From Acidimicrobiia bacterium (GTDB lineage: Bacteria > Actinomycetota > Acidimicrobiia > IMCC26256 > PALSA-610), in NCBI GenBank assembly GCA_026002935.1, contig BPGH01000002.1, forward strand, positions 310,001-374,000: 64,000 nucleotides of DNA, written 5' to 3'. The translations under genes and the position numbers were made by a program. Every line of letters begins with the position of its first letter. Positions within the stretch are counted from its first letter, which is position 1. Shown piece by piece: positions 59,382 through 64,000 of the stretch. Under the pieces are notes generated by a model that was not told where the DNA came from, did no database searches, and was given only the letters and a program-made list of their open reading frames with translations.

Positions 59382-62300
59382 ATGGCCGATCCCCGGGGAA
59401 CCAGCCGTCCCGTCGGCAGCGGCGCGGACCACCCGTTCCTCGACGCGCTGCGCGAGCGGGTGCTCGTGTTCGACGGTGCGTTCGGGACGTGGATGCAGGC
59501 CCACGACCTCGGTCCCGACGACTTCGGCGGGCCCGCGCTCGAGGGGTGCAACGAGATGCTCGTCCTCACGCGCCCCGACCTCGTGGCGCAGATGCACTCC
59601 GAGTACTTCGACGCCGGGGTCGACGCCGTCGAGACGGCCACGTTCGGCGCGTTCCCGCTGGTGCTCGGCGAGTACCAGATCCCCGAGAAGACGTTCGAGA
59701 TCAACGAGCGGGCGGCCGCGATCGCCAAGGAGGTGGCGACCGCGCACTCGACGCCCGACCGGCCCCGGTTCGTGATCGGCTCGATCGGCCCGGGCACGAA
59801 GCTGCCGTCGCTCGGGCACATCCGCTACACGGAACTGCGCGACGGCTACGAGGCGCAGGTCGACGGGCTGATCGCGGGCGGTGTCGACGTCCTGCTGGTC
59901 GAGACGGTGTACGACCTGCTGCAGGCGAAGGCCGCGATCAACGGCGCACGGCGCGCGATGGCCAGGGCGGGCGTGCTCGCTCCCGATCATGTGCCAGGTC
60001 ACGATCGAGACCACCGGGCGGATGCTCGTCGGCACCGAGATCGGCGCCGCCCTCACGGCGCTCGAGGCGATGCAGGTCGACGTGATCGGCATGAACTGCG
60101 CCACCGGGCCCGACGAGATGACCGAGCACCTGCGCTACCTCGCGCAGCACGCCCGCACCTTCCTGTCGTGCCTGCCCAACGCGGGCCTGCCGTCGGTCGT
60201 CGACGGCAGGACGCACTACGACCTCACCCCGAGCTGCTCGCCGACGCGCACGAACGGTTCGTCACCGAGTTCGGCCTCAACGTCGTCGGCGGCTGCTGCG
60301 GGACGACACCGGTGCACCTGCGGGCGGTCACCGAGCGCCTCGGCGTGCGCGCCCCCGTCGCGCGCGCCCCGGAGTTCGAGCCCGGGTGCTCGTCGATCTA
60401 CTCGCACGTCCCGTTCCGCCAGGAGCTCGCCTACCTCGCGATCGGCGAGCGCACCAACGCGAACGGGTCGAAGAAGTTCCGCGAGGCGATGCTCGCCGGC
60501 GACTGGGACACGTGCGTCCAGATGGCGCGCGAGCAGGTGAAGGAGGGCGCGCACGTCCTCGACGTCTGCGTCGACTACGTCGGCCGCGACGGCACCGCCG
60601 ACATGGACGAGATCGCCGGCCGCTTCGCGACGCAGGCGTCGCTGCCGCTGGTGTTCGACTCGACCGAACCGCAGGTGATGGAGGTCGGGCTCCAGCACCA
60701 CGGCGGCAAGGCGATCCTCAACTCCGCGAACCTCGAGGAGGGCGAGGGCGAGGGCAAGCGCATGGACCGCGTGTTCAGGCTCGCCCGCGAGTACGGCGCG
60801 GCCGTGATCTGCCTCACGATCGACGAGGAGGGCCAGGCGCGCGACGCGGACTGGAAGCTGCGGGTCGCCCGCCGGCTCTACGACATCGCGACCCGCCGTT
60901 ACGGGATCGACCCGACCGACCTGATCTTCGACCCGTTGACGTTCCCCCTGACGACCGGCGACGACGACCTGCGCCGCGACGCCCTGGAGACGATCGAGGC
61001 GATCCGGCGGATCAAGGAGGAGCTCCCCGGCGCATCGACGGTCCTCGGCCTGTCGAACGTGTCGTTCGGGCTCAAGCCCGCGGCCCGGCACGTGCTCAAC
61101 AGCGTGTTCCTCGACGAGTGCCGCAAGGCGGGCCTCGACGCCGCGATCGTGCACGCCGCCCGCATCGTGCCGATGCACAGGATCGACGAGCGCCAGCGGG
61201 AGGTGGCGCTCGACCTGATCCACGACCGGCGCCGCGACGGCTACGACCCGCTGACCGAGTTCATGGCGCTGTTCGAGGGCGTGGAGGCCTCGGCGGTGGA
61301 GCGCGAGGACCGGTCCGGCTGGCCGGTCGCGCGAGCGCCTCAAGCACCGCATCATCGACGGCGACCGCGACGGCCTCGAGGCCGACCTCGACGAGCAGCT
61401 GCGCACCATGCCCGCGCTCGCGATCATCAACGACGTGCTCCTCGAGGGCATGAAGGTCGTCGGCGAGCTGTTCGGCCGCGGCGAGATGCAGCTCCCGTTC
61501 GTGCTCCAGTCGGCGGAGACGATGAAGGCGGCCGTCACCTACCTCGAACCGCACATGGAGCGGTCCGAGGGAGCCGGCAAGGGCAAGGTCGTGCTCGCGA
61601 CCGTGAAGGGCGACGTCCACGACATCGGCAAGAACCTCGTCGACATCATCCTCACCAACAACGGCTACACGGTGCACAACCTCGGGATCAAGGTGCCGAT
61701 CAGCGAGATGGTCGAGAAGGCGCTCGAGGTCGACGCCGACGCGATCGGCATGAGCGGCCTGCTGGTGAAGAGCACCCTCATCATGCGCGAGAACCTCGAG
61801 GAGCTGAACGCACGGGGCCTCGCCGAGCGCATCCCGGTGCTGCTCGGGGGCGCGGCGCTCACCCGCAGCTACGTCGAGGTCGACCTGCGCCAGACCTACG
61901 AGGGACGCGTCTTCTACGGCAAGGACGCCTTCGAGGGCCTGCGCACCATGGACGCGCTCATGGAGGGCAAGCGGACCGGCACGCTCGACCCGTCGTTCGG
62001 GCGCGAGGTCGGCGGCCGCAAGCTGCCGCCCCGCCGCAGCGAGCAGGTCGACGAGCCCGCCGAGGTCCCGGCGCGCTCCGCCGTCGCGAGCGACGTGGTG
62101 GTGTTCGAGCCGCCGTTCATCGGCTCGCGGGTCGCCAAGGGCATCTCGATCGACGAGATCGCGTCGTACGTGAACGAGACCGCGCTGTTCCGCAACCAGT
62201 GGCAGTTCCGGCCCGACAAGTCGGCCGGGGAGACCGACGAGGAGTTCAAGGCGCGCATCCGCGCCGTGTTCCGGGCGCAGCTCGACGCCGCCAAGCAGGA

Positions 62301-62893
62301 GGGGCTCCTCGTCCCGAGCGTCGTGTGGGGCTACTTCCCGGTCAACTCGGAGGGCGACTCGCTCGTCGTGTGGAAGGACGACTCGCGCACCCAGGAGTGG
62401 CTGCGGTTCGAGTTCCCGCGCCAGCGCAAGGCGCCGTTCCTGTGCATCGCCGACTTCTTCCGGCTCGGTCGACTCGGGCGACGCGGACTACGCGGCGTTC
62501 CACGTCGTGACGATGGGCCCGCGCGCGACCGAGCGCGAGCGGGAGCTGTTCGCCGCGAACCGGTACCAGGACTACCTGCTGCTGCACGGCCTCTCGGTCG
62601 AGATGACCGAGGCGCTCGCCGAGCTCTGGCACCGCCGCATCCGCGAGGAGTGGGGGTTCGCCGACGAGGACGGCCCGACGCTGGCCGGCCTCTTCCGCCA
62701 GCAGTACCGCGGGTCGCGGTACTCGTGGGGCTACCCCGCCTGCCCCGACCTCGAGGAGCAGGCGAAGCTCGCGGAGCTGCTCGAGATCGAGCGCATCGGC
62801 GTGAGCCTCACCGAGGAGTGCCACCTCGTGCCCGAGCAGAGCACGTCCGCGATCATCGTCCCGCACCCCGAGGCGAAGTACTTCGTCGTGTGA
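59382..62893 (+). CDS. metH: Cobalamin-dependent methionine synthase, four frameshifts
   Basis: Methyltransferase from methyltetrahydrofolate to homocysteine, about 1170 residues reassembled. Domains in order: homocysteine domain (FDGAFGTWMQ, zinc Cys in GMNCATGP and VVGGCCGTTPVH), pterin-binding domain (IGERTNANGSKKFREAML, VDYVGRDG), B12-binding cap and domain (KGDVHDIGKNLV with the cobalt-ligand His, SGLLVKSTLI) and C-terminal reactivation domain (NQWQFRP, HRRIREEWGF, RYSWGYPACPDLE). Shifts are at about 59983 (+C), 60228 (-C), 61330 (+1) and 62464 (+1), probable sequence errors. TACCCT ends 6 nt before the ATG, so there is no room for a B12 riboswitch; the message is leaderless. Confidence 0.93.
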
Positions 62894-62923
62894 CGCGCGG
62901 GCCGGGCCCGGCCCGCGTGCGCC

Positions 62924-63213
62924 TCAGGGCCGCTGCGTCCTCGGCGAGGTCGAGGAGGCGCAGCTCCTGGTCGCCGATCGAGCCCGGTCGCGCGGATCCG
63001 GTCCCAGAGCCCGTGCAGCGCCGACCGCATCGACTCGGCCGCGTCGCGGTCGTCGAAGACGAGGTCGACGGTGACGAGGCGCGGGTCGTCGACGCCCCGC
63101 ATGACGCGGTACGAGCGCACGCCCGAACCCTTGCGGTCGAGCGGGTCGCCGTCGAACGCGCGCTTCCACGCCTCGTAGTCGTCGACGGGGTGTTCGATCC
63201 TCAGCACGAGCAT
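62924..63213 (-). CDS. Small hypothetical protein, one frameshift
   Basis: About 95 residues. MLVLRIEHPVDDYEAWKRAF opens a ferredoxin-like (dimeric alpha-beta barrel type) fold with VRSYRVMRGVDDPRLVTVDLVF and DRDAAESMRSALHGLWDRI. The C-terminus is uncertain: near 62985 a frame change gives SIGDQELRLLDLAEDAA, but the stop then depends on a second shift, so the 62924 end is provisional. Similar short actinobacterial proteins share the EHxxxDxEAWKRAF opening; their function is unknown. It is convergent with metH. Confidence 0.6.
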
Positions 63214-63354
63214 GTCGCGGGCGTCTCCCGGGTCGGGTACGGCGCCTCCGGCGGGCGCCGGGCGCCAGGCTCCCACGGCGCGCCCCGTGCCCGCACCTCT
63301 GCGGGCCCGCCGGGCGCGGGCACGGGCGCCGCCACCGGGCGTACCGTCGGCGGC

Positions 63355-64000
63355 GTGCGGACGCAGGGCCTGCGCTTCGAGCCGTACGGGAACACCTCCG
63401 GGGAGCCGAACGTCGTCGTCGACGGCGCCCCGAACGACGCGACCGTGCTGACGCTCTCCCACTGGCCGGGCGTACCCGCGCCACCCGGGTGCGCCGCCGA
63501 CACGTCGACGCAGATGGTGCTGCGCTACCTCGACCGCGGGGCGGACCTCCACGGGGCCGCGCGCGTCGTCACGAACAACCACTACGACGAGGACGGTGTC
63601 GCGGGCGTCTTCGCGCTGGTGGACCCGCAGGCCGCGCTCGCACGCCGGGCGCAGCTCGAGGACCTCGCGTCCGCCGGCGACTTCGCGGTGTGCGCCGAGC
63701 GGTCGTCGGCCCGGGTCGCGATCGCGCTCTCGTCGCTCGCCGACCCGGACCGTTCGCCGCTCGGGCCGCCGGTCGGCGGCGACGCGACCGGCGCGCTGTA
63801 CCGGGCCGCGCTCGACCTGCTGCCGTCGTGGCTCGACGACCCCGGCCGCTGCCGCGACCTGTGGGCGGACGAGGACGCCGCGATCGAGGCGGGGATCCGC
63901 GCCCTCGCTTCGGGGGTGGTGACGGTCGAGGAGCACGCCGCGCTCGACCTCGCCGTCGTCACGCTGCCGGCCGGCGGTGCGCCCGGCCTCCACCCGTTCG
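63355..64000 (+). CDS. DUF6687-like protein, 3' end outside window
   Basis: An open frame of 215 residues running off the window. It begins MRTQGLRFEPYGNTSGEPNVVVDG, continues with VLTLSHWPGVPAPPG, DTSTQMVLRYLDRG, VVTNNHYDEDGVAGVFALVDP and LPSWLDDPGRCRDLW, a pattern I associate with the actinobacterial DUF6687 family; the Asp/His-rich NNHYDEDG is likely functional (DHH-like). The GTG start is 7 nt from TACCGT (63342-63347), a leaderless arrangement. The biochemical role is unknown. Confidence 0.75.
   Translation, partial: MRTQGLRFEPYGNTSGEPNVVVDGAPNDATVLTLSHWPGVPAPPGCAADTSTQMVLRYLDRGADLHGAARVVTNNHYDEDGVAGVFALVDPQAALARRAQLEDLASAGDFAVCAERSSARVAIALSSLADPDRSPLGPPVGGDATGALYRAALDLLPSWLDDPGRCRDLWADEDAAIEAGIRALASGVVTVEEHAALDLAVVTLPAGGAPGLHPF

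Overview
The window is about 64 kb of very GC-rich DNA (I estimate well over 70 % GC by eye) from an actinobacterium. The Acidimicrobiia or a close relative is the best guess. The clues are mycothiol-type (MDMPI) and F420-type (LLM) enzymes, an L,D-transpeptidase carrying Gly-Tyr-Trp/DGGVFSFG propeller repeats, a PknB-type PASTA kinase, and a gene order shared with Mycobacterium: ilvB-ilvN-ilvC, gatC-gatA, gatB, ligA, a MetE-like gene, mnmA, iscS. I saw no rRNA, tRNA, CRISPR array, prophage or insertion sequence.

Layout. 1-10.4 kb: 3' part of an Lhr helicase, a small coiled-coil protein, a Nei glycosylase, a membrane GGDEF protein, an SDR, an MDMPI-type protein and two tandem exported proteins with DxDxDG loops. 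10.5-14.1 kb: the ilvB-ilvN-ilvC operon on the minus strand, preceded by a 12-codon leader peptide ending LLLVVIV and an intrinsic terminator, a textbook branched-chain amino acid attenuator. 14.1-25.1 kb: GNAT, Fpg, VOC, ilvD, a Gfo/Idh dehydrogenase divergent from ilvD, a lipoprotein, an HD-domain protein, a desaturase-like flavoprotein coupled to an orphan solute-binding protein, a methyltransferase, an LLM oxidoreductase and a GlsB-like protein. 25.1-34.6 kb: gatB, gatA, gatC, SCP2, MFS, SDR, a PASTA kinase and a divergent membrane-anchored protein. 34.6-46.3 kb: ligA, MetE-like, a membrane protein, mnmA, iscS, an HtrA-like lipoprotein protease, a small protein, meaB and methylmalonyl-CoA mutase. 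46.3-50.4 kb: an EAL protein, a lower-GC stretch with a small membrane protein and about 1 kb without genes, a hypothetical protein and a TetR regulator. 50.5-64 kb: a PQQ-propeller lipoprotein, a serine hydrolase, a DUF1254-type protein, a sirtuin, a rhodanese-ThiF fusion, the L,D-transpeptidase, pepA, metH, a small hypothetical protein and the start of a DUF6687-like gene.

Gene expression follows a clear pattern. More than twenty genes have a TAnnnT -10 hexamer 6-8 nt before the start codon and no Shine-Dalgarno sequence, so their mRNAs are probably leaderless. Two divergent gene pairs share overlapping -10 hexamers. Most convergent gene pairs are separated by GC-rich hairpins without a U-tract.

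Sequence quality is uneven. From 1 to about 27.6 kb every gene is intact. From about 34.3 to 46.8 kb nearly every gene, including the normally essential ligA and iscS, is broken by many single-base indels, and there are scattered indels further on (gatA, sir2, metH and others). I read these as assembly or sequencing errors rather than pseudogenes; coordinates of such genes span the whole reconstructed reading frame.
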